In this document: positions 9,385-19,057 of the stretch, piece after piece
Numbering within the stretch: position 1 is the first letter of the stretch
Layout: each line of letters begins with the position of its first letter
Assembly (NCBI RefSeq): GCF_900143255.1
Contig: NZ_FRDI01000010.1
Span: forward strand, 1 to 63,385
Length of the DNA: 63,385 bases
Source of the DNA: Desulfovibrio litoralis DSM 11393
Lineage (GTDB): Bacteria > Desulfobacterota > Desulfovibrionia > Desulfovibrionales > Desulfovibrionaceae
Reading direction: 5' to 3'
The notes under the pieces: generated by a model
The model's input: the letters and a program-made list of their open reading frames with translations, nothing else
Database searches by the model: none
What the model was told of the DNA's origin: nothing
Program-made: the position numbers and the translations under genes

Positions 9385-12300
9385 ATGTATATTCAGTCGT
9401 TTAACGTAGAGCGTTTTGGCTCGTTAAAAGAACAAACAATAGATAATTTAAGCCCTAATTTGAATATTGTTTTTGGTTTAAACGAAGCCGGAAAATCGAC
9501 AACTTTAAAGTTTTTTCAAGCCCTTTTGTTTGGTTATAAACGAGGCTCAAGAAAGCTTGATTTTAATGCAACTCCGAATAAAGGCGGCGGCTCTTTAACT
9601 ATTAACAGCCGAGAACTTGGAAGAGTTAGTTTGCTTCGTCGCCCGGGAACTCATGGCGGTAATGCTGAACTATTTGATATAAATGAACAACTTTTGGGTG
9701 AATCAGATTTAAGACGCTTATTACAAGGCGTAAACGCAAGCCTTTTTGATAATATTTATGCTTTTAGTTTAGCTGAGTTGCAAAGTATCCAATCGTTTGA
9801 AAATGATGAATTAGTCAGGGTTTTTAGCGGTGCTATGGCGGGGCTTGGCAAGGTTTCGCCCGCCGAAGCTTTAAAAAAGATAGCTGATGAGAAAAAAGCT
9901 TTATTCGGAAAATCAAACAGCGGAACAATTTATCATAAAATTAAAGAGTTGCAAGAAATTGAGGGATATATCGCCGAGCTTGGTCCAAGTTTACCGCGTT
10001 ATTTTGAATATACGGAAGAACAGGCAAGTTTGAGCGAAACTCTTGAAAACTTACAAAGAGAAGAATCAGCTTTATTAAAAGGAAAAACAAACTTATCTTT
10101 ATTGCGTTCAATTCAGCCAAAGTGGTTGGAATATTGTACTTTAAAAACCGAATTGGAAAGTTTTAAAAAACCTGAGTTTGAACTTGCCGATGATGCTGTT
10201 GAGCGTTTGGAAAGGCTAAACAGCCAAAAAGAAGAACAAGAACTTAGTGTAAGCTCTAAACAAAGAACCCTTGAGCGGTTTGCTTTGAGTCTTAATGAGC
10301 TTCAAGCAAAAAAAGAACAGGCAGAACAATTAATTAAAGACGAAGCACAAATTTTACGCATTATAGAAGCAAAAGAAAGTATAAGCAATAATTATAGCGA
10401 GTTAAACCTATTACACAAAGACAACTTGGTTTTAAAAGAGCGCTTAAATTTACGGATAAAAAGTTTAGGTTCTGATTGGAGTTTGGAAAAGGTAGCAAGC
10501 TTTAATTTTTCTGTAAATATAGCTCAAGAATTAGACAATCAGGCGGAAACGCTAAATATATCAAAGCTTCAACTTGAAAAAGCTCAAGACAGGGTTTTAC
10601 AAAGTGAAAAAGCCTGTTTAGAACTAAAAACAGCGTTGGAAAATGCTAAAGCTCAAATTAAGGCTCAAGAATCGGCCGTTTGGACCACAGAGTTGAAAAA
10701 ACTTTTGGCTGTTGATGAGGGTTTTGATTTTTCAGCCCTTTACGAAGCGAATATTCTTCGAGAAAACCCGGAAGAGGGAATAGACTCACTAACGCTTGGG
10801 CGAAAGTCTTTTAAATTTTTAAATGAATATTTAGTAAAAAACGAAAAGCAAGCACACTTTGAATTGTTATGTAATAAACAGGGAACAATAGAAAATATTT
10901 TAGCTCAAAAAGAACAGACTTTAAGAGCTATTGAAGAAAATACTTTGTTTTTAAAACAACGCTTACCAGCGATTAGCCCTGCATGGTCGGAAGACTTTTT
11001 GGCGAATTTTGATTTTTCACATGCTAAAAGACAAGCGTTAAATGACTTGATTAAAACCTTGCGAGAAGATGAAAAAGAACAGCATGAAGCCAATGAAGCG
11101 TTTAATCTAAATCACGATATTTACTTGGGGCAACAAAAAAGAATCAAAGAAATTGAAAGTTTGTTAACAGAATTTTCCGAATTGCCCGAACGCAAAGAAC
11201 TGGAATTAAGACGCAGTGCTTTAAGACAGTTACATTTACGCTATAAAGAGCTTGAAGAATCAAGGCGTTTATATAAAAAAGCCGAAACGGAACTTTCTGA
11301 TTTTGTGCAAACAGAACAAAGCTTGGCGTTGCAGCTACAGTTGCCGTGGTGGAAGAAGATTAACAAGATTTTAAGTTTGGCTCTTTTTTTTACTGTGCTT
11401 GCTTTAGGTTTATTGGGTCTAGGTCTTTTTTTAGCCAAAGATTTGTTTAGTTATTTAAGTATTGGTGTTGGCGTGATTGCGACTATTTTTTATGGATTTA
11501 ATTTTATCGATCCCTCCAAACCCAGAAAAGATCAAGCCTCTTTAGAACAAAAAAACAGAAAAGAAACCCTACTTATCGAAGAAAGAAATAACACCAAACA
11601 AAATATAGACAGGCTCTTAGACGGTTTTTCCGAGTTATTGAGCGATTCGGGTTTGAATATTTTTAGTCTTGATGAACTTTCTTTTTTAGAGTTGGAAAAA
11701 GAATATGAACGCCTTGCAAAGCTTTTTGACCAAGCCGATAAAAGAGATAAATTACTGAATGAATTATTGCCGTTAAAAGATGAAGCTAATAAAAACAAGA
11801 TTTTGTTAAATGTGGCTCAAGAACGATTAAGCAATATTAATAACGAGTTGCAAAAAACCAGAATATTATGGGGCGAACTTTTAAGTGAGTTTAAATTAAC
11901 ACTCGATTTAACGCCTGAAAGTGTTTTGGATATTTATAACGAAGCTTTGAGTTTGCGTTCTAAGCTTGATGAAATTTATAAACTCAAAGCCTTAAGCTCT
12001 AGCCAAGAACGTAATCTAAATGACTTTGAAACGGAAGTTTTAAGCTGTTTGCCTGCTTCTGTTATTTCCGCTTTGACTTTGAGTGTAAACAACTCTGCCC
12101 ATTTGTGTAGAACGGCTGTTGATTTTGCAGTTTTGTTTGAATTTATGCAAAAGCAGGGTAAGGCTTTAAAGCTTTTAAACGATTTGTCGCAAGAATATCA
12201 TAAGCTATTTAATCAACAATTGTTTTATCAAAATGAATATCAAAAACAACAGCAACAACAGAATAATGATTTAACGCTTGAAAAAGAAGCACAAGACAAA

Positions 12301-13662
12301 CTTAATCAAAGCCTTGAGGCATGGCAAAACCAACTTAAAAAATATGGTTTCAGCCCAGACTTTTCTCAAAGCGTTGCAAAACAAAGTTTACAGCTTGTTC
12401 AAGAAGCGTGTGAGCTTTTATCTTTGTTAAAAGATAAAGAACAGGCAATAATAAATCTCAACAATAAACGTTTGGCATTTTTGGAACAACTGAATGCTTT
12501 TAACGGCGGAACTTTAAGCCTTAACAGCGATTTGTCCGAGCTTTTAACAGAAATTGACAGATTAAGGCAGGCTTTGGAACAGGCTAAGACAGTTATTGGT
12601 GAATATAAAAATATAACGCAAGCTTATCAAAACGGTTTAGGCGAACTTAAAAATGAAAGTGAACGTTTGGAACAAACTTGTTTAAAGTTAAAAGACCTTT
12701 TGGCGTTGGCGGAAACTGAAAGTATTGAAGCTTTTAAAGTTGTTTTTGGCAATCTTAAAAAATGGGAAAGCTCAAACGCCGAACTTTTCAAGTTAAAGGC
12801 GGAACTTCAAGTTGCCTGTATAAACAACAGCTTGTTTGAAAAAGAGTTAAAAGAAACGCCGAGTGAAAATAAAGGCGAAATGGCAATAGAGGTTTTAACG
12901 GAAACTCTACAAAGCAAAACTCTTGAGCAAATACAACAAGAACTTGATATTTTAGAACTTAATTTAAGCGAATTAAATACGCAAAAAATGAACTTAACCG
13001 CCAGACAAGGCGAGTTAAAGGCACAACTTGAACAGTTGAATACAAAAGATATGATCGCTCATTATCGTGTAAAAGAAAGTGAGATAAAAGAAGAGCTTAC
13101 CAGACATAGAGACCAATGGTTAAAGCTGAATATTGCCTATCATTTGTTAAGTAGCACGAAACAAAGACTTGAAGAAGAACGCATGCCCTCTTTAATCAAA
13201 GAAGCCGGAGTTTTGTTTTCTGAGTTTACTGAGGGGGCTTATACTCAAATAAATCTTTCCATGAGCGAAACGAGTTTAAGCGTAAAACATCTTGTTGTGG
13301 TAAATAAAAATGGTCTGCGTTTAAAACAAGAAGAGTTAAGCCAAGGGACAAAAGAACAACTTTATCTTGCTTTACGTCTTGCTTATATCCGTGAACACGC
13401 CAAGCACAAAGAAACCTTACCTATTATTATGGACGATATTTTGGTAAATTTTGACCATTATCGTGCGAGAAAAACAGCGGAAGTTTTAAATAACTTTAGC
13501 CAAGGAAAATCGTTGTATCAGGCTGATACGTTATCAGCCTCTGAAAACGCTCAACAGCTTTTCTTTTTTACTTGCCATCATTCAACGGCTGAACTTTTAA
13601 GAGAGTTTAACCCTGATGCCAAGTTTTTACATTTGGAAAAAGGGCTTTTTAAAGCGGTTTAA
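9385..13662 (+). CDS. YhaN/SbcC-like large AAA ATPase with coiled coils
   Basis: A 1425-residue SMC/Rad50-like ATPase. The N-terminal half-site has the Walker A GLNEAGKST at residues 31-39. The C-terminal half has the ABC signature-like LSQGTKEQL (about 1317-1325) and Walker B IIMDDILVNFD (about 1347-1357). Long Q/E/K/L-rich coiled coils lie between. Unlike SbcC or Rad50, two hydrophobic helices sit in the middle (about 660-706), as in the YhaN group. Those proteins are usually paired with a SbcD-like nuclease (YhaO); none is next to this gene. The likely role is membrane-linked DNA end processing or repair. SD GAGG is 12 nt upstream, rather far. It is divergent from dmsA and followed 28 nt later by a DUF3795 gene. 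Confidence 0.85.
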   Translation: MYIQSFNVERFGSLKEQTIDNLSPNLNIVFGLNEAGKSTTLKFFQALLFGYKRGSRKLDFNATPNKGGGSLTINSRELGRVSLLRRPGTHGGNAELFDINEQLLGESDLRRLLQGVNASLFDNIYAFSLAELQSIQSFENDELVRVFSGAMAGLGKVSPAEALKKIADEKKALFGKSNSGTIYHKIKELQEIEGYIAELGPSLPRYFEYTEEQASLSETLENLQREESALLKGKTNLSLLRSIQPKWLEYCTLKTELESFKKPEFELADDAVERLERLNSQKEEQELSVSSKQRTLERFALSLNELQAKKEQAEQLIKDEAQILRIIEAKESISNNYSELNLLHKDNLVLKERLNLRIKSLGSDWSLEKVASFNFSVNIAQELDNQAETLNISKLQLEKAQDRVLQSEKACLELKTALENAKAQIKAQESAVWTTELKKLLAVDEGFDFSALYEANILRENPEEGIDSLTLGRKSFKFLNEYLVKNEKQAHFELLCNKQGTIENILAQKEQTLRAIEENTLFLKQRLPAISPAWSEDFLANFDFSHAKRQALNDLIKTLREDEKEQHEANEAFNLNHDIYLGQQKRIKEIESLLTEFSELPERKELELRRSALRQLHLRYKELEESRRLYKKAETELSDFVQTEQSLALQLQLPWWKKINKILSLALFFTVLALGLLGLGLFLAKDLFSYLSIGVGVIATIFYGFNFIDPSKPRKDQASLEQKNRKETLLIEERNNTKQNIDRLLDGFSELLSDSGLNIFSLDELSFLELEKEYERLAKLFDQADKRDKLLNELLPLKDEANKNKILLNVAQERLSNINNELQKTRILWGELLSEFKLTLDLTPESVLDIYNEALSLRSKLDEIYKLKALSSSQERNLNDFETEVLSCLPASVISALTLSVNNSAHLCRTAVDFAVLFEFMQKQGKALKLLNDLSQEYHKLFNQQLFYQNEYQKQQQQQNNDLTLEKEAQDKLNQSLEAWQNQLKKYGFSPDFSQSVAKQSLQLVQEACELLSLLKDKEQAIINLNNKRLAFLEQLNAFNGGTLSLNSDLSELLTEIDRLRQALEQAKTVIGEYKNITQAYQNGLGELKNESERLEQTCLKLKDLLALAETESIEAFKVVFGNLKKWESSNAELFKLKAELQVACINNSLFEKELKETPSENKGEMAIEVLTETLQSKTLEQIQQELDILELNLSELNTQKMNLTARQGELKAQLEQLNTKDMIAHYRVKESEIKEELTRHRDQWLKLNIAYHLLSSTKQRLEEERMPSLIKEAGVLFSEFTEGAYTQINLSMSETSLSVKHLVVVNKNGLRLKQEELSQGTKEQLYLALRLAYIREHAKHKETLPIIMDDILVNFDHYRARKTAEVLNNFSQGKSLYQADTLSASENAQQLFFFTCHHSTAELLREFNPDAKFLHLEKGLFKAV

Positions 13663-13690
13663 GAGCCTTACTTAAATAGGAGTATTTGAA

Positions 13691-13951
13691 GTGGTTGAAT
13701 CGAGATGTGGTTTAGTTTGTAGTGAATGTGATTATAGAGAACAAATGAACTGTAAAGGCTGTATAAACATCAATAAGCCTTTTTGGGGCGAAGTTTGTCC
13801 TGTTAAAAGTTGCTGTGAACAGAAAGAGCTTGCACATTGTGGATTGTGTAATGATTTTCCTTGTGCCTTGCTTATGCAATTTGCTTATGACAAAGAGCAA
13901 GGTGATAATGGAAAGCGTATCTTGCAATGCAAAAAATGGTGCGTATCGTAA
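13691..13951 (+). CDS. DUF3795-type cysteine-rich small protein
   Basis: An 86-residue protein with 12 cysteines, including CGLVCSECDYREQMNCKGC near the N-terminus and CGLCNDFPC in the middle, the pattern of the DUF3795 family of putative zinc- or metal-binding proteins of unknown function. It starts at GTG with a TAGGAG ribosome site 9 nt upstream. It lies 28 nt after the YhaN-like ATPase and is probably co-transcribed with it, although no functional tie is known. Confidence 0.8.
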   Translation: MVESRCGLVCSECDYREQMNCKGCININKPFWGEVCPVKSCCEQKELAHCGLCNDFPCALLMQFAYDKEQGDNGKRILQCKKWCVS

Positions 13952-13984
13952 GGCGATAAATAAAAAATAGGTGCGTGTCATTCC

Positions 13985-14350
13985 ATGAGATTTATTAAAA
14001 GTACCGTTGTGATTTTATTAAATATTATTGTATTTATTTTTATGTTGTTTTTTACTTTTGACATAACTGAGTTTTACTTCAATGCCGCTATATTATTATC
14101 AACATATTGTATTTTTCTATGGATTTGTAGGCGTAATAATTTAAAACCTTCTATACTGATATCATCATATCTTTTATGTTTTATTCCAGCTATTGTGTTT
14201 GATTTTGTTATGTTTAGTGGCGAAGATGACAACTCACTTCTAACGGTATGGATTATGTTCGTTCATTTAATGCCTATGATTCTTCTATCCTCAGCCGTCA
14301 GTTTAATATATTTCTTTGTTGATAAAAACAAGCAACCTAAGCTCTTGTAA
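13985..14350 (+). CDS. Small four-helix membrane protein of unknown function
   Basis: A 121-residue protein with about four transmembrane segments (roughly 7-26, 31-47, 56-76 and 86-112). A short acidic loop (FSGEDDN) and a basic tail (DKNKQPK) are visible. I do not recognise the family. It starts 33 nt after the DUF3795 gene with no clear ribosome site. It is followed convergently by the pseudouridine synthase. Confidence 0.6.
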   Translation: MRFIKSTVVILLNIIVFIFMLFFTFDITEFYFNAAILLSTYCIFLWICRRNNLKPSILISSYLLCFIPAIVFDFVMFSGEDDNSLLTVWIMFVHLMPMILLSSAVSLIYFFVDKNKQPKLL

Positions 14351-14375
14351 TACTTGCATTGTCAAAAATATTTTT

Positions 14376-15533
14376 TTATATATTATTGGCGTTATTAAAA
14401 AAACTACGTTCTGCCCAATCAGGAAAAAACTCGGCTTGAAAGTTTGGCAACTCAATGGAATAGTGGTGCAAAAATAAGGTTTCTTCTTTTGTTTCAGGTA
14501 ATTGCCCTTTTCTTGTTTCCGCATGTAAAGAGCTTGTTGCGTAGAGGCTGTCTCCAAGAATAGGAAAGCCTTCTTCAGCCAGATGAGCTCTTATTTGATG
14601 TCTTGCACCTTTGGCAATTTGTGCCGTAACTAAGGTAAAAGTTTCTATATTACGCTGTTTTATTTCTTGTTCTAACTTTGGCGTAAAGCCTTTGAGCTGT
14701 TTTAAATCTGAGACAAGAAGTTTTTTTATCGGGCTGACTATGGTTTGTCGCAAGGGAGATATCTCTTTTGTTGCCGAGTCTATCGACCTTGCCTCCATTT
14801 TAATTTTGTTATCATTATATAACGCATAAGAAATGGTACGTTTTTCAGGAAATTCACCATATACAATCGCAAAATATTTCTTTTTGATAAGCCCTTGATC
14901 TTCGAGTTTAAGGTAGCTTGCTTTTGTTTCATAAGTTCCGCCAAGCACTATTCCGCTAGTTAGTAAATCTAAGCGATTTAACAAAATAGGCAAAGCGGGC
15001 AGGGTAAACGCCGAGTCTTCGCAACAACTTGAACCCGCCTCATCGTTTTCATAAGGATAAAGCTTTAAGTTTGAACGTCTGGCTTCTTCTCGGTCTTCCC
15101 AAAGTTTTGACCAAGCTTTTTCAATATATAGCTCAAGGCTGGGCGTTGCTATCCCTTTTAACTTGACGGTATGTAAACCTGTGGGTTTTGCAAAAGCGTA
15201 AAAATCATTTTGGGCTTTGATTAAAAACACTTTATCATAAAGTGTTCGATAGGTTTCCAATAAGTTACCTTCGTCTTCTTGAATAATTTTTACGCAGTCA
15301 TTAAGACGCATCATTTGTGCGGCTTTGGGTCTTTTTTTATTGACTGTGATTTTGTTTTGAGAAAGTAAGCGTTTTATCGTGCGTTGGCTGTATGTTTCGC
15401 TTACTCCCCTTAAAAAAGCATCAAGACGTAAGCCAACCTCGTCATGACTGACAAGATAGGTTGCTTCCGAGAAGTTTTGGTCTGAACAAGTTTGAGTTAA
15501 GCACTCTTGCTCAGTCAGATCAGTTTTATTCAT
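14376..15533 (-). CDS. RluA-family RNA pseudouridine synthase
   Basis: Converts specific uridines in rRNA or tRNA to pseudouridine. An S4 RNA-binding domain (GLRLDAFLRGVSETYSQRT, about residues 34-52) is followed by the catalytic domain with the hallmark RLDLLTSG, whose aspartate (about D189) is the nucleophile. A late HQIRAHLAEEGFPILGD segment fits the RluA C-terminus. The frame opens with a GTG at 15578, but ATG 15533 gives a normal N-terminus with only an 8-nt overlap with the gene upstream. An insertion of about 30 residues with EDREEARRSN and a Cys-Cys pair precedes the catalytic motif. Target site (RluC, RluD or other) cannot be told. Confidence 0.88.
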   Translation of the reverse strand: MNKTDLTEQECLTQTCSDQNFSEATYLVSHDEVGLRLDAFLRGVSETYSQRTIKRLLSQNKITVNKKRPKAAQMMRLNDCVKIIQEDEGNLLETYRTLYDKVFLIKAQNDFYAFAKPTGLHTVKLKGIATPSLELYIEKAWSKLWEDREEARRSNLKLYPYENDEAGSSCCEDSAFTLPALPILLNRLDLLTSGIVLGGTYETKASYLKLEDQGLIKKKYFAIVYGEFPEKRTISYALYNDNKIKMEARSIDSATKEISPLRQTIVSPIKKLLVSDLKQLKGFTPKLEQEIKQRNIETFTLVTAQIAKGARHQIRAHLAEEGFPILGDSLYATSSLHAETRKGQLPETKEETLFLHHYSIELPNFQAEFFPDWAERSFFNNANNI

Positions 15534-17367
15534 CTTGTTCAACTTCTTCGGCAACTTCTTCTTCCAAGGCTTCAGCACGTTTTAAAAGTTGTTCCATTTG
15601 AATATCTGCCCCGATAACACCAACGACATTGTCATTTTCGTCAATAATAGGTGTTGATACGGTAAGAATTAACTGGCGAGTAAAGTGAGATTGATAGACA
15701 TCGGTAATATGCAGTTTACCTGTTTGAGTCGGTTTGATAAACCATTCACGCCCGGAAAAGTCATAGCCGAGAGGTAATTGTTCATAAACGCTTTTATAGG
15801 TATCATTGGTAATAACGGAATATAACAAGTGCCCCTTAATATCCGTAATATAAAGATATTGGATAAACGGATATTCTTGCACAAAATCTTTCATGCAAGG
15901 GTATTTTTGTTCTGCTGTGTTCTTGTCTGTATAAAGTTGACATTCTTCCGCAAGACGCGTGATTAAGTGTGCGGACAATTCGCCGGCAAGCTTTTTAAGT
16001 TTATCAAATTCTGATGAGAAGAGTTCAGGGATAAAACGACGCACCAAAGTAAGCATTTCCTTGTGAGAATATGAGGTGTTACGCCCTTGTTCATAGCTTT
16101 GCATAATTTTATTATAGACTTGTGTAACTGCCGGGTGATTTTTGGAAATTTGGCTGTCGCCTTCCAACTTAAAGTTATGGTTAATCCAATATGCTACGCC
16201 CGCTTTACCTGATTTATCGGTTATAATAATAGGAACGGGGCGATCAAGCAAGAGCTTGGTATCAAAGATATTATAGATCTCTTCATTTTTGGCTAAACCG
16301 TCAACATGGATACCGGCACTGGTTGCGTTAAAGTCTTTTCCGGCAAAGGGGTAGTTATCGGGAATTTTATAGTCGAGTTCATCTTGGAAATATTTGGCAA
16401 TTTGACTGATTACTTTTGTATCGGCGGCATCATCGTTCCCTGTGAGAGAAAGATATTCGATTACTAAGGCTTCAATCGGAGAGTTACCCGTGCGTTCGCC
16501 AAAACCAAGTAAAGTTCCGTTAACGCCGCTACAGCCATAAAGCCAAGCGGTTGAAGCGTTGACCAAGGTTTTGTGGAAGTCGTTGTGTCCGTGCCACTCA
16601 AGCCATTCTCCGGGAACTCCGGCATCATCGGTAAAAGCACGCACTAAGCGAGGAACAGACCTTGGCAGGGCCGCACCGGGATAAGGGACTCCATACCCCA
16701 TAGTATCACAAAGGCGAATTTTAACGGGCATTCCGCTTTGTTTGGAAAGTTCCATAAGTTTTATTGCCAAGGGAATACAAAAACCATAAATATCGGCGCG
16801 AGTAATATCTTCAAAATGACAACGTGGGGTAATTCCCCATTCCAAAGCTTTGGCGGCTATTCCGACATAGTTTTCCATGGCTTTTTCTCTATCCCAGCCA
16901 AGTTTCATGTAAACATGATAATCAGATACGCTGGTTAAAAGACCAACTTCGGTAAACTCCATATCTTTGGCGATTTTCAAATCATCGATATGAGCTCTGA
17001 TCCAACCTGTAACTTGTGGAAATTTATAATCTTTTTTTCGGCAAGCTTCGATGGCTTTACGATCTTTTTCTGAATACATAAAAAATTCCGAAGCCCTGAT
17101 TAAACCGCTACGTCCGCCGAGTTGGTACATTAAATCAAAAATATGAGCAATTTGTTTAACCGTATAAGGCGGGCGAGCTTGTTGACCGTCTCTAAAGGTT
17201 GTGTCGGTAATAAACATAGGGTTTGCGGGGCGGGGCATAACAAAAATATCGTCAAAAGGGATACGGCTTACTTTTGTGTAAGGAAACATATCACGATATA
17301 ATTCAGGTTCGTCTCGATTTTGCAATAAATATTTAGTATTGGCTTTTTTGTTTTGTATAATACTCAT
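15526..17367 (-). CDS. Re-citrate-synthase-like DRE-TIM enzyme with C-terminal Cache-type sensor domain
   Basis: A 613-residue protein of two parts. Residues about 40-440 are a DRE-TIM metallolyase-type barrel with DTTFRDGQQ (55-63), the metal ligands in HGHND (259-263) and FGERTGNSP. This family includes homocitrate synthase, isopropylmalate synthase and the Re-face citrate synthase of clostridia and Desulfovibrio; the FRDGQQARPPYT motif and anaerobic context favour Re-citrate synthase (acetyl-CoA + oxaloacetate to citrate). Residues about 465-600 resemble a Cache/PDC ligand-sensing domain (YLYITDIKGHLLYS, YDFSGREWFIKP, STPIIDENDNVVGVIGADI). No signal peptide or membrane segment is present, so the sensor would act in the cytoplasm, perhaps for allosteric control. 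Followed with an 8-nt overlap by the RluA-family gene. Confidence 0.78.
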   Translation of the reverse strand: MSIIQNKKANTKYLLQNRDEPELYRDMFPYTKVSRIPFDDIFVMPRPANPMFITDTTFRDGQQARPPYTVKQIAHIFDLMYQLGGRSGLIRASEFFMYSEKDRKAIEACRKKDYKFPQVTGWIRAHIDDLKIAKDMEFTEVGLLTSVSDYHVYMKLGWDREKAMENYVGIAAKALEWGITPRCHFEDITRADIYGFCIPLAIKLMELSKQSGMPVKIRLCDTMGYGVPYPGAALPRSVPRLVRAFTDDAGVPGEWLEWHGHNDFHKTLVNASTAWLYGCSGVNGTLLGFGERTGNSPIEALVIEYLSLTGNDDAADTKVISQIAKYFQDELDYKIPDNYPFAGKDFNATSAGIHVDGLAKNEEIYNIFDTKLLLDRPVPIIITDKSGKAGVAYWINHNFKLEGDSQISKNHPAVTQVYNKIMQSYEQGRNTSYSHKEMLTLVRRFIPELFSSEFDKLKKLAGELSAHLITRLAEECQLYTDKNTAEQKYPCMKDFVQEYPFIQYLYITDIKGHLLYSVITNDTYKSVYEQLPLGYDFSGREWFIKPTQTGKLHITDVYQSHFTRQLILTVSTPIIDENDNVVGVIGADIQMEQLLKRAEALEEEVAEEVEQDE

Positions 17368-17397
17368 GTTGAGTCTCCTGCTGACTGGTATAATGAC

Positions 17398-19050
17398 TTA
17401 AAAGAATTGTTTTATTTTATGAAATATCTTGTTTAAATCTGTTTTGTTAAGCCCGATTAAAAAAGGGAAGATAAAAATAAAAACACAATTGAGAATAAGA
17501 TAAATGAAACCCGAAAGGATAAAACGTATCGGTTCAGAGTTGAATGTAGAGAAAAAGCCGAGTAAAGTCAAAGAACTTTGTTTGGCAATCAACGCTATTG
17601 TTAGAAAAGTACTTAAAGAAACAACTTGATGTAAAAGATTGCGTTTAAAGTTAAAAGGAACTTTACGGCTACAAACCCATAAAAGAGTGGTAACCGATAA
17701 AATTTGTACACCTATGGTTTTTAAGGCTAATCCATAAGCTCCCAAACCCAGTCCGCTGAAATGTTGAAAAAAAACATTTGTGCTTTCGCTGTTGTCTTTT
17801 GGGGCTAACAAATAAAAGGCAAGTATCAACCCAAAGAACATAAACACGACTGAAACATTACGCAAGGTTCTTGTTTCCGAACTGGCGTGAAAAACCGCAC
17901 CGGCAAGTTGCCCGTAGGCTTGGTGAACAGGGTAAAGAGCCATTAACTGTACGGCGGGGCCGGCCGCCAAAAATTTTTCCCCGCCAAAAAGTTTTGTTAA
18001 AAATATTCCTTCTATGCAAGCAAACGCCGATAAAAGTGCCGCAACGGCATATAAAATCGGGGCATAACGATCGAGTAAAGCTCCCATCGCTTGATAGTTA
18101 TTTTCTCCGTGAGCTTTGGAAAGTTCTCTCATAAATAAAGGAACCATCGCCGAAACAAATAAAAAACACGCCATACCCACTTTTTGTCCGAGTGAAAAAT
18201 ATCCTTGGGCTTCGCTACCTGAAAAAAACTGTAAAAGCCAACGTTCTCCGCCTAGGCTCAAAGCGGAAATAAGAGCCAAAATAAATAAAGGGTGAGAATA
18301 GTGCCAAAATTCTTTTGCGTAGTTTTTTTGAGCTGTTTTATCAAGATAAAAAACAGAACGAGTTGTTTGTATTTCTTCGGTTTGTGTGGTGCTTGTGTTG
18401 CTGTTTGTGTTGTTATTTGTGTTGTTATTTGCGTTGTTTTTTGCGTTGTTGCTCCAAAACTTACGCATTACCAAGGCATAGCCTAAGGCGGGCAAAAATA
18501 AAAATAAATATTGTTGAATAAATAAGACGCTTAAACTTAAGATTCCGCTTAGATAAAGCAAAAAGAGCGTAACAGCTCCGATCATGCTAAAACTCATGCG
18601 TACTGTTTCGCTTGAAACGGTAATGCCGAGGGCATCATTCATGCCTCTTAAGATGCGTCCCGTCCAGGTTAAATATGCCCACAATGCCCCAAGTGGTGCT
18701 AGATATAAAGGAACATCAGGCAAAACCAAAACTCCGACAGGTGGATATAAACAGAGAAAGCCCAAACCCAAAGTCAATAAAAAGACAAAAAATGAAATTC
18801 TTAAATAAAAGCTAGGTAATCCGAATTCATAAGGGCGTTTTGACATGGAAATAGAAAGACAGGTGGAGCTTCCCATATCCAAAAAAGTTGTGGCTTGTAA
18901 AAATTGAGCCGTAATAAAATTAAAATTCCCATAACTTGCCGGTCCCAATGCTCTTGGCAAAAGAGCTTCCATGACCAAATAAATCGGAATTGCGGCAAAG
19001 TTGGCTATTAGTTTAAAAACATAGCGTTTAGCGAGAGAACTTTCTTTCAT
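17398..19050 (-). CDS. Wzx-type polysaccharide flippase (MOP superfamily)
   Basis: A 550-residue polytopic membrane protein with 12-14 hydrophobic helices and the N-terminal pattern of oligosaccharide flippases (ANFAAIPIYLVMEALLPRAL, then GPASYGNFNFI). It probably moves lipid-linked glycans across the inner membrane. A cytoplasmic loop at about residues 200-225 carries an Asn/Thr-rich low-complexity stretch coded by a 12-bp DNA repeat (18395-18440). The first 72 codons and the upstream leader are duplicated in tandem just upstream (19190-19543). No glycosyltransferases adjoin it. There is no strong ribosome site before the ATG. Confidence 0.82.
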   Translation of the reverse strand: MKESSLAKRYVFKLIANFAAIPIYLVMEALLPRALGPASYGNFNFITAQFLQATTFLDMGSSTCLSISMSKRPYEFGLPSFYLRISFFVFLLTLGLGFLCLYPPVGVLVLPDVPLYLAPLGALWAYLTWTGRILRGMNDALGITVSSETVRMSFSMIGAVTLFLLYLSGILSLSVLFIQQYLFLFLPALGYALVMRKFWSNNAKNNANNNTNNNTNSNTSTTQTEEIQTTRSVFYLDKTAQKNYAKEFWHYSHPLFILALISALSLGGERWLLQFFSGSEAQGYFSLGQKVGMACFLFVSAMVPLFMRELSKAHGENNYQAMGALLDRYAPILYAVAALLSAFACIEGIFLTKLFGGEKFLAAGPAVQLMALYPVHQAYGQLAGAVFHASSETRTLRNVSVVFMFFGLILAFYLLAPKDNSESTNVFFQHFSGLGLGAYGLALKTIGVQILSVTTLLWVCSRKVPFNFKRNLLHQVVSLSTFLTIALIAKQSSLTLLGFFSTFNSEPIRFILSGFIYLILNCVFIFIFPFLIGLNKTDLNKIFHKIKQFF

Positions 19051-19057
19051 TGTTGAA

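Noticed and set aside
18292-18521. Cysteine/valine-rich frames opposite the flippase
   Set aside because: They are the antisense reading of the Asn/Thr-coding 12-bp repeat, not genes.
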